Source of the DNA: Plakobranchus ocellatus
Lineage: Eukaryota; Mollusca; Gastropoda; Plakobranchidae
Direction of reading: 5' to 3'
NCBI GenBank assembly: GCA_019648995.1
Contig: BLXT01004787.1
Span: forward strand, 282,098 to 315,470
DNA length: 33,373 bases
Shown: piece by piece, positions 1 to 12,766 of the stretch
How positions within the stretch are numbered: the first letter of the stretch is position 1
Layout: each line of letters opens with the position of its first letter
Program-made: the position numbers and the translations under genes
Notes under the pieces: model-generated
Database searches by the model: none
Told to the model about the DNA's origin: nothing
The model's input: only the letters and a program-made list of their open reading frames with translations

Positions 1-800
1 TAAAACAACTTAATATTTTAAAAAATGACACAAAATGTAATATTGATGGTTAATTTTATAATAATGAAGTGGATTACTAAAGATGATAAAAAATAGCAGA
101 AGGCCTATTAAATCAGAACGTATAATTTACTATTGGTGAATGTGCAAAAAATACCGATGCATGATGGGATTTATAACAACAATGACGTGACCTAGGAAGG
201 TTATGGATCACTCTAGGCCCGTTTTTAACGAATCAATTGCAGAAATTTAGGGTTTTGATTTGGATTTATAAAATCATGTAAACATCTTTAGCATTATTTT
301 GAACAGAAACAAGTTCAACTAAACTATATGTTTTTTTTCCCAATAATTTTTATGAGTCTAGGGATAACTTGGCCAAGAGGTAAGTGTATCTTTAACGACT
401 GTTGCGCCCTAAACAAGAAACTCGCCTCAAGATCTAGATCTGGATCAAGGTCTGATTATAGTCCAGATGGTAAATTATCTAGATTGTTCATTTCAATGGA
501 GCTTGTGCTGTAGTATTGAATCGAAATCAGGATAGAGATGTGTTCTGCATTCTTGGCCTAGAGTACGTCTTCCCTTCATTCGACATCTAGAAATCTAATC
601 TATATTATTAAGAATATCGTTCTAGATCTAGATAAAGATCTAAGGTGCGGCACTCCCATTGAAGTCCCATTCCAGTCATATTTTATCTGGTAGTTCGATA
701 TCTAGAATCTAGATCTAGGCCTAATGTGAACCTAATCTAAAATTTTGAGGATCAGTAGTGAAATGAAGACCCACACATGTAAAAAAGATTTAATGTCAAA
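1..800. other. AT-rich intergenic DNA, no gene seen
   Basis: No open frame resembles a protein. The palindrome CTAGATCTAG occurs at 622-631 and 709-718, with related TCTAGA/AGATCT motifs from 428 onward. The rest shows no structure I can support. Confidence 0.5.
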
Positions 801-804
801 GATA

Positions 805-985
805 GATTGTAACTGAGGTCTTTGGGTATAGCCAGTCTCCATCACGGTGATCTCAGGCTTTTGGGGCCTCTCACAGGCCAGGGTGCCAGTGAAAGGGCTT
901 GAACTTGAAGCAATAAATAAGTTCACTATACACTGGCCCATAGACGCTTCTCACTTTATCTTAACTGCTTACCACATTGTAAAAT
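805..985 (-). mobile_element. Decayed tRNA-derived SINE (copy 1) with LINE-like tail
   Basis: On the minus strand, a B-box-like GTTCAAGCCC (rc of 894-904) is followed by a body shared with the SINE at 22787-22912 (GGCRCCCTGGCCTG). The tail at 879-824 matches the 3' end of the LINE at 19333-19399 in the blocks GCCTRTGAGAG, CCTGAGATCACCG and ACTGGNTATACC. The A box is weak (GTGGTAAGCAGTTAAG, rc of 960-976). Both outer limits are approximate. Confidence 0.55.
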
Positions 986-1785
986 TCATGAATATGGTTT
1001 GGGAGCCATGGTTTGTATATTATGTTCTTGAGATCTCTGACCAACTCTACACTGGAAGTACAAAATGATTTCTGTTTAAAGAATTGTCCCTAAAAGTCTC
1101 TTACAGTTTATGATACAAGTTTTCTGTCTTGATCTTGCTAATTCTTGAGACCTGTCCGAACGCGTCGAATGTCAGATTTTGATTATATATAATTTATATT
1201 TTCAGTATGGAAAAAAACCTTCATGGCTTTCGTTGAACTTTACAGTGGTGAAATCGGAAAGAACTATGCTTAAAGCATAGGATTTTAACTGTTTGAAAAA
1301 AAAGTATTATCAAAATTTTTTTCAATGGCTTTATGCGATATGCATAATCTGACTAATTCAAAACGGCTGCAATACACATATATATATATAGATTTTCTGG
1401 ATCCATTCCGTTCTACTTTCTCAAACAATGTTTAGAGTAAAATATGTAAATGAAAACCATGAAACTATGTTAGTGTGGGCTCTAGATATAAAAATTAAAA
1501 TTGGTAAACACATTTAGCATTTTTTTCAAAAGCTCTGTTTGCCCTTTTTTCCTCATTTTCATAAATTGTATTATTGATTGATCTGAATCTTGCATTAAGA
1601 ATTACAAATAAATATCAAGAGATCTTAACTCTTTCAAGTTATTTGAGATTTTAAAATGATCACCTGGTTTTGTAAAAAGTTTAGTGTTAAAAGATGTTAC
1701 TGTAATGAAATAAAAATTAAAACTTAATGAAGATAATTTTCTTTTAGGCTGGATCTAAGCATCATGTGAACAATTTTGACGTCAT
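986..1785. other. AT-rich intergenic DNA
   Basis: Contains a short TA run near 1377-1390 and homopolymer tracts. I see no gene, RNA or recognisable element. Confidence 0.4.
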
Positions 1786-2292
1786 AAATTCCAGCAAATG
1801 AAATCCATTATGACAAACATAAAGATATCAATAGCAGTGAGAAAAAGACTCCTAGAGACATTTATAGAATCGGTGCTACTCTATGGTTGTGAGACATGGA
1901 CAATTGACGAGCGAATGAAAAGTTCCTTGGAGGCAACAGAGATGTGGTTTTTAAGAAGAATGATGAAAATACCATGGACAGCGAAGAAAACAAATGAAGA
2001 AGTCCTAACAGAAGCACAAACCACAAGACAATTAATGAACAAAATACGTAAAAGACAGGCAAAATTTGTTGGTCATGTCATAAGAAGAAACCAACTAGAA
2101 CATTTGGTGACAACAGGAAAATTTGATGGAAAAAGAGGCAGAGGAAGACCAAGAGAAAAGATGTTGGACAGCCTGGCGGACTGGATGAATATTGAGAAAC
2201 CATCTGAGATGATCAGAAAGATGAGCTGTAGAGATGGTTGGAGGTCCATGATCGCCCACGCCAGCCGGCATGGCACCTGAAGAAGAAGAATT
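1786..2292 (+). mobile_element. 5'-truncated non-LTR retrotransposon (RTE-like), 3' end
   Basis: An uninterrupted 160-codon frame (1798-2280) encodes the C-terminus of an endonuclease-reverse transcriptase polyprotein, downstream of the catalytic RT motifs. The family pattern is SVLLYGCETWT, then MWFLRRMMKIPWT, RKRQAKFVGHVIRR, GKRGRGRPREKMLD, W, and a closing W.SMIAHASRHGT. Homology begins just upstream (FQQ before Met), where 5' truncation probably lies. After the TGA come three GAA units, the short tandem tail usual for RTE-type LINEs. It is a dead-on-arrival copy with no nuclease or RT core. The lack of stops suggests a fairly recent insertion. The clade is inferred from C-terminal pattern and tail only. 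Confidence 0.85.
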
Positions 2293-3050
2293 TAGATTTT
2301 GAACATTGATTTTTATGCATAATTGTTAGCTTGCATATAATGTTGCCTTACGATGATGGCAGTGGAGACTTTTTACTGCTGGTATATGTTGCAATTGTAT
2401 AAATTTTCGGTGTCAATTTCCACTTCCAATATTAAATTTGACACTTGTGAACAAGCTCCACTTTTACTCTGACTTTTGGTCACTTGCTATAATATAAAGG
2501 GCTTATTGTAGTATTTTTCTGATTGCTGCTGTGTGTGGCTTTTCAAAATGCAATTCTGATATTTCGACATCATTTTTTTCATGTTGGCATAGATCATTTA
2601 CCACCTAAAGCATGTCAACAATTTGCAGGTGAAAATATCAGTAACAGTGGACCTAATTAGTAATCCTGAGTTGCCACGCCATCAGTCGTAAAGTGTTTCT
2701 GATACCAACTCTTTGGCCAGTCATCAACAAGTTTTTTGATGGTAAGTTTATGCGGACTGGCAAAGTTGATGAAATATTGGAATCAGTGCTAAGATAACTT
2801 GTCCAAGTAGACTAGGAGCAACCAATTTTAAAGAATAAAACTAAACATATTTTATTTGTAACTGTTGTAGAGTAAAAATGTCAGATCATTTAAAATTGGC
2901 CAGTAAAGCCACAAAATTTTACACTGTGGTAATGTTTAATGATTAAAAAACTAAAGTCAAAAAAATTTAAGACAGAATAATAGTAACAATAAAAACAATA
3001 ATTCATCACATACTGAGGCATTTTTTTTCAGGTGTTTTATTAAAAAAAAA
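2293..3050. other. AT-rich intergenic DNA
   Basis: No protein-like frame, RNA gene or repeat structure that I can support. Confidence 0.4.
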
Positions 3051-3156
3051 AAAAAATTATAAACATTTTTACATATTACATATATCATCATCATTATTAT
3101 TATTATAATTATTATTATTATTTTTTTTGGGGGGGGGGGGGNNGGGGGGGGGGGGG
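3041..3156. repeat. Low-complexity block: A run, ATT repeats, T run and poly-G with gap
   Basis: An A tract, (ATC/ATT)n at about 3083-3120, a T8 run and a G run at 3129-3156 interrupted by two Ns (3142-3143). The gap sits inside the G homopolymer, where sequencing commonly fails, so the true G-tract length is unknown. Confidence 0.85.
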
Positions 3157-4590
3157 TTACAGCTTCTTCTATCCAAGCCAAAAACAATTCATTTCATTGC
3201 AAATTTTGTTTTAAAACTTAAAAGACTATCTACTCTGTATGGGCACCATGCAGTTTGTTTGTAATTCAGCCGGAAAAAAAAAATCACCCCAATTCATCCA
3301 AAATAAGATTTATCAGGAATACTATAATTAAGAGTCAACTTGACCAAAAATTTTTTTAATGTGTAGTAACAAAGCAGTGCACAGTATTGGTACAGATACA
3401 TAGATCTATAAAACATTTTCTATTTACATTTTAATCACATCTTCCTAGATTTACTGCAATAAAAACAAAGCCGCTTTAGTTGTAAACTGTAATTTAATCC
3501 TATGAAATTCCTTCAACCCATCTTTCTTGATCCCACATCCTACCTGAAGCCCCCATAGTCACTTTGTTTGCGCCTATCAAATTTCACAAGCAACAGATGA
3601 TTGCTTTATTTATGCAAAGGTTCAGTTTTAACTATAAAAAAAAAATGAGTGACACAATTTACGCTGTAAGGCCTATATACCCTGGCAGTTCAGAGCCTGA
3701 TAATAAAATGTAATTTGCTAAAGAATAAGAGACAGATAAGTAAATGGAGAATATGCCTTGGCTCTGAATAAACTGCAGCTTTCTGAAACTTTGAAATAAC
3801 CATTTTTTTCTAATACAGTAGAAAAAGGGGAAAATGCACCTAAATTTATTTTAAAAAATTGGTGTAGTTTTTGTTTTCTTTGAAACACTTTTTTTTTTTA
3901 CTTCAAGATAGCCAAAACAAATGTGTGAGTGCCAGCTAGACAGATATTATTTGACTCTGCAACTCTCTATGTTGAGTAATGATAATATAAATGCTTCATA
4001 GCTTGTCTCAAAAAGGTAATTGCAGAAATTTGGTTTCTTTTCACTGGCATCGGTGACTTGGCAGGCCTCAAGGAGAGAAGATCAATGCCAACACCCCTAC
4101 ATGTAGTAATGACAATGGCCTTTAATATCAAACAAGTAGAGCATATCACTCTACTCCTTTTGCTTTTTTAAAAAATTTTATTTGATTTGCTCTCTGAGTA
4201 ATTTTTGTTCTTTTTAATTATTTTCAGGTAACTCTCCTGAGGTCTCTAGGCAGATTGATGACCCTACTCATTTCATCAACCTTTTGGAGTGGCATTGCAG
4301 ATTCGTATGCCAATTAAATATTGGTGGTTTGATTTGACATATTTCGTTTGAAACATCATAAAAAAAAAGTTCACAATGAACCGAGAAATTTTGCCCAGAA
4401 CACCTGACGATAGATGCAGAAATAACAACATTTCAACTTAGTTACAGTAGTAATACTTTAATGTCAGAGAGATTTTATTTTTGGACACAAAACATTTTTT
4501 AATCAAATGTTTTTTTTTTTTTAATGAAATTTTACAATTAAATGTGAATTAAAGAAATAAAATGACTTGTTTTTGTCTTTACTGTTTTTT
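3157..4590. other. AT-rich intergenic DNA
   Basis: Homopolymer-rich, with one TACATGTA (4098-4105). No gene or element recognised. Confidence 0.4.
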
Positions 4591-4712
4591 GTGGCGTCTA
4601 CACATTTTCATCTATAAGTACTTACTTTTTAATAGCTGTTTGATTTTAGTTTTGTGGTGTCTACACATTTTCATCAATAAGTACTTACTATAGCTATGTT
4701 TGATTTTAGTTT
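4591..4712 (+). repeat. Imperfect tandem duplication, about 60 bp x 2
   Basis: Copy 1 is 4591-4653 and copy 2 is 4654-4712. Both run from GTGGYGTCTACACATTTTC through AAGTACTTACT to TTTGATTTTAGTTT, with a few substitutions and a 4-bp length difference. No coding potential. Confidence 0.9.
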
Positions 4713-7700
4713 GTCGCCTAATATCTTCAGTATTGCGTAAATTTTACTGATGAGGTCATCATTAATTTTCCCATTAATTTACAAGTAATCAGTCATCTGC
4801 ATTGTTCTCGGAAAAAAAAAAAAAATTGGAAGTGGGATATGTGGCATGCTCATCAGAAAAATCAGGCTTTACTACATACTTCAGTGGCACAGAGCTACAG
4901 GCTTCAAATAATTTTGCAAGGAACTGAAAATTAAAATGCAAACCCACTGTATAACTTAAGGTAACATTTGGGTACCGGTAGTTTAAAACAACATCCATTA
5001 ATAAATATTGCTGTTGCTATGAAAATAAGATGACTAGGTAATAACAGCTGTGTATAGCATTTTTAAATGTGTTATGAGAAGACAACAGCTCTGCTCAGTG
5101 TTGCAATCTACACCTACTACAAGTACAACTAATCTATATGCCTATCTAAACTCAATGAACAGTCTTACTCTTAGGCTTTGAAATGCCCAAAACGTGGGGC
5201 TTTAACTTTTTTTGTCACCAAAAATCTCACCAAATCAAGAATTGTTTATCTAGGCTTACTTTCTCCGCCCAGGGCACTGGGGTCTGGGTTATGCTGATTA
5301 TTTTTATTTATATATACCAGGCTGCCTCTGATGTAGCGTGTTTATGAAAGAAAAAAAAAGAAGCAACAAAGTAGTTTTAATATTAATACTGCTACTGATA
5401 CTACTAATGCTCCTCCTCCTCCTACATTTCTGCTGATATCAATAACAACAGAAACACTATAGCTACAATAACTACCACTATTACTACTATTACCAATACT
5501 GTGACAAATAAATAATTTTTTTTAATCGCCAAAAAAAATATTAATATCCTTACCAATAATTATTATGGCCATCAACTTACTCATTGTTTACAATACTTGA
5601 AATAATAAAATGTGCACTGCTGCCCTGCCTTGTAAAGATGTTTGCGTTTTAGACTGTGTTATGGAGCCAAGATGTGAAATATCGATGATATTGAAGGTGA
5701 AGAAATTGTCTTTTCAATTAGACCCAGCTATGCCACAATGAAATTCATGACAAAATAATCGTACACATGACTAGATTTACATTTAGACCAGTATTTATTG
5801 TGACCGCACGGCTGCATTTTGATGGGCCTAGATCTAGACATAGTGTAGGTCCACAGGCAGGAACGCAACCTCCCAATTTGCAAGTTTCAACAGTCTTCAA
5901 TTCAAGATATTTTTAATATTCAATTGTCAACATTATCTTCCTACAAAATAATTGTTGAAATTCACCTAAACTGAAATAACGAATCTAGGACAGGTTACAT
6001 TGGGGTAATTCTCACTTCGTTTCGGCATTTCAGTTTTTAATTTATCACAAGGGCAATGTTACTAACAAAGGAAGTAGTGCTCCGCTTATGGCCGATTCAT
6101 AAAAATACATCACTTTGCGTAGTTTAATCTAATTTTCCCATATAATGATAAATCCTCGACATAATTCTACACATTTTGAAATCGAAATATTTGACAAATT
6201 TGCCGAAAAAAAAAAGATTTTTGGCTATATTTTCGCATTCGTAAAACGGACTTTTAATATATTTTGATAGGGCAAGTCAGGGCATTAGTCACAAGTGACG
6301 TCAGCTAAAGGGAAATAAGTGAAAGGGGTTTTGAATTTCAAATCAAAATTAAAACAGGCGTTTCATTTTTAAAAAGTATGAAAAATGTCTTAAAAATCAT
6401 CTAAAATCAGAATTTACCACATATCACAATTTGGGTAAGATCTAAAGAAAAAAGTAAAATTAGGGGTAAGTGTACCTTTGCAGTGAAGAAGTAAAAATTC
6501 TCAATGTTGTACAAAAAGTCTTCTGCATACAAAGTTCTCCACATAGAGGTGAGTAGTTTTCACCCCTGCAGTTAATGGTCTTCATTAAAATTCAGTCATG
6601 CAAAACCGCAACTTGACTCATTTTATCAGACTGCTAGTGCTACACATTTGATTCATGTGCGAATAAATTATACGCATAACTGTAGATTTGTGAACTTTCT
6701 TTACACGCTTTAAAAGAATGATATTTAGTACATGTATTCGATTGTATGAAACTCATGTGTAAAACCCGTATCTGAAATAAGATTTAAGAAATTTTGATTT
6801 TGACCCTTTAAGAAAATGGAGTCTTAAATTCATAAGCCTTACACTACAGCAATGCAGATAAAATCAGCTTCATTATTTATTTAGCTTTTTCAGCATATGG
6901 ATTCTGAGATGGAAATTTTACAGGTCACAAAAGGGAAGGTGGATTTTTTAAAACTGTTTTAGCTTAACAGATACTGTACAGCTAAAAGCCATACAGAAAA
7001 CTATCAACAGTAATGATCAAGTTCCACGGAGCAGCGGAAAGCCTCGCTTTTGGCTTTTCCACCGATTTTCCGAGGAAGGTTAAAATAATGCTAAATATTG
7101 ATGGATGATTGATCTTATTGTTTTAGTCAACACGTCGAATATGCTTCATTTATTTTTTGTCAATATCATGGAAAGTCATTTAAGGTCATTAGCTTGACAA
7201 TGAAAAGTCAATGACTGATGGTAATTTTTTTTCCATATTAACAGTATAAGTGGTTGAATCTTATTATCTAGATCATATTCAGAACTCTTGAAAACTTTAA
7301 ATACTTTTTTATATGAAACACTATTAACATTTGCTTACCAGCCATGTTTAAGAAAAAAAAAGGTAAATCCATTATTGTAACCACTTTTACCCTCAGGTCT
7401 CAATTACTTGCAAATGTGCATTAAGTCACTGGGCAGAGCTTTATGTCTTTTTAGAAAATGAAAAAAGTACAGACACACATCAAGCAATCAGACCAAAAGT
7501 ATAGAATATTAAAAACACTTTTTGACATGTGAGAATACAAATGCGAGTAGAGAGTGTGACAGTCAAGTTATTCTACTAAATGGCAATAACCATGGATATA
7601 TATGGGAATGAAATATTTATTATATGACTATTGTGAATTTTTTATAGAAAAGTGGGCTTGCAGTTGCAAGTCTAAATTTAGTTCCAATAGATCAAAAGAC

Positions 7701-8874
7701 AAGGACTTTCTTCCTGCTGTGAAACATCAAAGCCAGAGCTGACTTTTTTCTCCAAATCAGATATACCAGTAAAAACAATAAGTATTAGAAAAAATCTGAA
7801 TTTAATGGAGAACATCACAAAAAATCATGAGCATGCAACAAAGCCATTGAAGGATGTAAAACTTGGATATTCCATAAATTGAATTTTTCACAAATGGAAA
7901 TGTCACGAAGTTTATTTTTTTAACAGTGTCATATTTTTAAGACATATTAACTCATTGAATTCGTACTACATAGTACATATACTCATAGCACAAATGATTC
8001 TAACCTATCATACGTCTAACTTTCATGATTGTTTCATCATCATTATATTATATTGTAAATGGCAACCTTGGGCCACTAGTAATATTTATATAAAAAAAAT
8101 TAAGTGCTGTCATGCCATAGTAATTTTAGTATGCTTCAATAAGTTAGAAAAGGAAGTACACATTTGTGAATCATAAAATATTACCATTATAATAATAAAT
8201 TTTGTGAAATGAGAAATATAAAAGTATTTCCATGAAATCAAACAATGTAAAGATTGGAAAGAAAAAAAGCAGTAAGTAAACAATAAAAATATTAATGATA
8301 AAAAAAATACAGTGCCACAAATATTCAATATCAATAACATGGTTTTGGTAATTGAGATTAAGGGTGTAAGGTCAGAAACTTACTGTTTTTGTGTGAGAAA
8401 GTAAAAATCAATCAATTTTACCCTTAATGCCTAGGTGTATGTATTCACCAAATTAACTTCTGTCAGGGACAAGATTACCACTTAAATAGGACAAAAATGG
8501 TTTGTCTTATAGCATTTAAAATCTCTACATTTTACTCGCCTAAGTCAAAATTCAATAAGTTATCTTTTAAGTAGATCATATCAGAAACATTTTGAACTTC
8601 TGTTGTTTTACTCTAAAGAACAATGCAATGGATACAAAATATATTATATATATTATAGAGTGATGCTGATTTTAATAACCCACGGACAACAGCTTATTAG
8701 TACTCCACTAAAGTCATTAGACCCTCAGGCTTTAATCTTAAATAACTGTCAGAAAGATCACATATTCACATTTTTAATGAAAATATTTTCAATAGGTTTC
8801 TTGATCCCAGACTAAGTATCATGACAAGCTGAATACATTGCAAAATTCTAAAAATAAGAAATTGTGTAAATTTA
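4713..8874. other. Gene-free AT-rich DNA
   Basis: Trinucleotide-rich stretch (ACT/CTC units) at about 5388-5505, CTAGATCTAG at 5828-5837, TACATGTA at 6729-6736 and a small hairpin (GGAAAGCC 7036-7043 against GGCTTTTCC 7052-7060). No open frame of 60 codons or more resembles a known protein. Confidence 0.45.
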
Positions 8875-8880
8875 TGAATG

Positions 8881-9618
8881 TAGGCCTGCCAACGCCAAAT
8901 TGTTCTCTCAGGAATAGTCACCTCTACTCACAGGAATTTAAAGACAATAGAGTTTCACAGGAATTTGCCAGTATTAATTCAATGCGCATGGATAAATCGT
9001 ACTACGCCTTAATTATGTACTCGACCATGGACATTCCATAACATTAAAGTGAGAGGCTAATTAATGAATTTTCGACTCTAAAAGATGCAAGAAAGTATCT
9101 CCCTACTCACTGCCATTAGTCTAATAATATCATATCACCATTTATCAAGCCCTAAAGACCTGCAGACTTAGGGCCTGGATGATGAATTTTTTTAAAGGTG
9201 CACCACTGTGTTTAAAACTCAAAATTGAGCACGCAATAAAAGCTTACATGAAAAAAAAAATCCTATGTGAGACAGGTCTACAGACTCTCAGTAAGGCTTA
9301 AAATTATGACCCACTGTGTATTAAATAAAAAGAAAACATTGAGTTTTCCTTTGCTCTATTTGAAATTACAAAGATGTATGCAAGTCATGTGGGCCTAAAA
9401 TGTACTCAAGTCTGTGTAGGCCTAGGCCTAGACTAAAGCCTAAATTAGATCTCTAGGACTATTATCAAATTTTGATTATGCATCTAGAAACAAAATTAAG
9501 AGTTTAGCAAAATTACAAATTGTGCTGGATCTTGATATTGCCTAGATTGAGACAGAGAAATAAAAGGAGAAAGACTAAAGAGTGAGAATTACTGAGAGGC
9601 ACTCAAGGAATGATAAAA

Positions 9619-9657
<39 letters not shown>

Positions 9658-9660
9658 ACA
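8881..9660 (+). repeat. Dispersed repeat, left part, copy 1 (partner 32650-33373)
   Basis: Same orientation as the copy at the right edge, starting CCTGCCAACNCCAAATTG. Conserved blocks include GACATTCCATAACATTAAAG, AGAGGCTAATTAATGAATTT, TTAGGGCCTGGATGATGAAT and GAGTTTTCCTTTGCTC. Both copies end in a GA microsatellite. Copy 2 lacks about 110 bp corresponding to roughly 9430-9545. Confidence 0.9.
9619..9657. repeat. GA microsatellite
   Basis: (AG)n with one AAAG interruption. It sits at the same place inside the dispersed repeat as the GA tracts near 33228 and 33332, so it travels with the element. Confidence 0.9.
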
Positions 9661-12600
9661 CATCAAAACATTGCCCGAGAAAAAAAAATCCACATCGACG
9701 CTAACAACTAACTGGCATCACGGAAAAATGCCAATTAAAACCTCAAAAAATGCCAGAAAAAATGCACCAACAATAAGACAAACATCAACAAATTCATACA
9801 ATTGCAGCAAAAATTGTGTTATTTGTTGAGGCGTACAAAGTGAATATAAAATGAATAACAAAATAACAAAAATCGCAAAAAAGAGCTAAATGTAATGTAT
9901 GAACTTCTCCAAAGTATTTTAGAATTATTAAATTGAAAGTTATCAAAGTAAGTAGGCCTACACAGATTAAAAACTTTTTTTTCAGATGTTATTATAATTG
10001 GTAAGTTTATGACTTTAATTAATTCAATAAGTTTTAAACATGAGCTTCAACTCTTAAACATTTTTACATTTTTACACTGTTAAATAAAAGCATTGATTTT
10101 GTTATCATTATTTATCATCACTATTTATATGTGCAGCTTATAATTATTTATTGTTCATTGAGCAGGTCGTTAATACTTTGAAGTTCTCGTTATAAAAATT
10201 GTCATTCTTATCACACGTTCTCAAAATCTTCTGCTCTCTCCCTCAAATGAGAAAAAGGACAAGCCAATCTCATTCAAAGCTTTATGTATGAAAATGATGT
10301 TGTATCGGTACACAAAAGGCAAATTTATCTATTTATATTACTTTGACACTGAATTTGAATTAGATCTACACAATACAGTACACTGTACTAGATGGAAAGG
10401 TTAGGCCGAGTTTTTTCTTTTGTTTTTGTTTTTTTTCTCATGCAAGCAATTAGGCCTCCTGACAGTTCAAAGGTGATCAGCTTCGATCATATTATAAACT
10501 CACTCACTAGAAACCAATCTTTTTTGCTTTAACGGCAAAGTCAATACTTGCACGATTAACAAGTGTCAAAAACATTTTAAAGACACCGAAAAAACGTTTT
10601 TATAATACATGTAGCTTGTAAGTAACCATTTCTAATCATAGCTTTCATCCCATTATCTGTGTTTACATAGAAAAAAGGCTTGACCACCACCATTCGCCCC
10701 AAGAGACCAAGTCAAACTGCTAGTTAAACTTAAAGCGTAAGGCGTTTAGCAAGGTCACGTGACCAATTTTTAACAAAAATTAAAGCCTAAAAAATACACA
10801 AATATAAAAAGAAAGATAACAAAGATAAACTTTCATTTCAACTATTATTTTAAGCTTTTTAACTTTCATTTCAACTATTCTTTTTCTCCCTAAAGCACAC
10901 ACTAAAAAGTTGGCAGGCTGTTTAAGTAATCGCCCTTTCGGCATCGGGTGTTTAGATCTCTAGCTTACCCAGCATTACTACCCGATACAAATCCGTCGAT
11001 TAAGACAAACTATTCATATCAACTACTTTCTCGTATAAAGTTAATTTATAAAAACGTTACAGCGTTTCAGATCCATCCATTTTCTTTCTGCAAGTTCAAA
11101 ACACCAATCTTCAAACAAATATTAAGATCCTAGTATTCCACTGCTCGGGCCTAACCCAAAGAGGAGTAGACAATCAAACACGGCTGGATTAAACAAAAAT
11201 AGCCTACAGAGACTAATTTCAATTCTGATAATAGATAATGGATCATGGATGGGCTTTCTTAAGATCATAACTTTAGTTTTTTTTTTTTTTTTAAAACAAA
11301 ACTCCAGATTTCTACAAAAATAAAAAAGAAAAGGGAATTGCAATACCATATAACCCAATGAACCAAATGAAAGGTATACGAAAAAAAAAAAGCATCATCT
11401 CTTGAACCTTCAACCCAATTGAAAATGGGTCAGCTCAAAGCATGGCGCTAAAGAAAATCGATCAGAGGGAAAGGGGATAAGGTCGACCTTTCTTGTGCTC
11501 ACGGCCGTAGAAAAAAAAGGTAGCTATGGACGAAACCAAACAAAGCCTTATAGTTGCACAAAGAATATATCTTTATTGAAAGAGGAATTTTCGATGAAAA
11601 TCTAGGCCTCGGCGCTGCTGACAAAGGATTTCGGTACCATATCCGGTCTGTAGAGCAAAAAGTGCCAGCTTGGCAAAGCCAGTATGTCCGGAAATGAAGA
11701 AATTATTTTTAAAAACCTTTAAAAATCTGATTTTGATCGCTATAAAAATTGAGTAGGGAAATGAGAAAAAATGCGGAAAAGTAAAAAAATCGGCCGTAAA
11801 TTTGCCAATGCGGCCGCGTTAAACTGCTATGCCAGAACTAAAGAAGAGAAAAATAACATTTTTAAAACTGAGTAATTTAAGATGAGACTGAGACCGATAC
11901 AGAGAGAGAGAGTTAAGATTTGATGAAAAGGTGTCTAGCCTTTAGTGCATTAGATCTAGTTATCTGTCGACGTGCAGATCTAATAGGATTTTTCAAAGTA
12001 GATCTAGAACAAATCATCTTGGCTACTATTTATCAGATACATGTCTTATGAAAAATGCGGTATTAAGTTAATTTTTTTTTTTTGTACATGACATGCAATT
12101 AGCATGCACATCCCCATTCATGTAGCGTTAAAACTAGACATAGCCAGCATCTCAAATTACTTTGATGTGGGGCTGACTTGAAGGTCAGGCAGCAACTCCC
12201 AAAAACCAACCTTTGATTTCTTTGATCTATTGCCGACATGGTAGGCTAGTTATCACTCTAGGCCTACTGCAATATGCTCGATATCAACTTAAAAAGGACT
12301 ATTATCATAGCTTACTTGCAAAATGCAAGTGTTTCATGCTTCTGAGCTCTTGTTTGATTAATTAATAATTAATTTGGGGTTAAACAGCTAAAGTGTAAAA
12401 TTTTCCCCATTGGCGGGATGAATTAAGCCTAAAGTTGGCTTGTCTGCATGTATCACCATGACATGTCAATAATACAGAAGTTACTCAGTCTCTTAAGACA
12501 GAATGTTGAATAAACGTTATGGACCGCAAATTGCTCACTTGGATTTTATCGATAGCAATTTAAAAAGTTCAGTGCTATTAAATAGGTAATCAACGTCCAT

Positions 12601-12766
12601 TGATATCGGATAGATCCAAAGGATAAGACAAGATAATTTTTTTCTTTCCATCGTCCATCGGGACAACTGAATGGGATTTTAGCGGGGCAGCCTGGAAAAC
12701 GGAATTTATGAGCCTTCACCGGAATTTTTCCCTGACGAAAACGGAAAGTTGGCAGGTCTGTGAATG

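Larger units (their letters stand above)
8881..12760 (+). mobile_element. Candidate DNA element (3.9 kb) with CAGACCTGCCAAC termini and 6-bp flanks
   Basis: The left terminus TAGGCCTGCCAAC (8881-8893) and the reverse complement of the right terminus (12760-12748, CAGACCTGCCAAC) agree at 11 of 13 positions. Both are flanked by TGAATG (8875-8880 and 12761-12766), a possible 6-bp target duplication. The left 780 bp is repeated at 32650-33373. The right terminal 30-40 bp resembles those at 25111-25150. I see no transposase inside, so it would be non-autonomous, or a composite. A second GTTGGCAGG at about 10909-10917 is an alternative right end, but its flank does not match. Confidence 0.5.

Noticed and set aside
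7955-8340. Overlapping 73- and 76-codon frames on opposite strands
   Set aside because: AT-rich composition with Ile/Phe/Tyr-heavy translation and no motif; typical of chance frames.
10900-10920. GTTGGCAGG as the right end of the element starting at 8881
   Set aside because: The flank TTTAAG does not match TGAATG and the subterminal sequence differs from other right ends; 12760 fits better.
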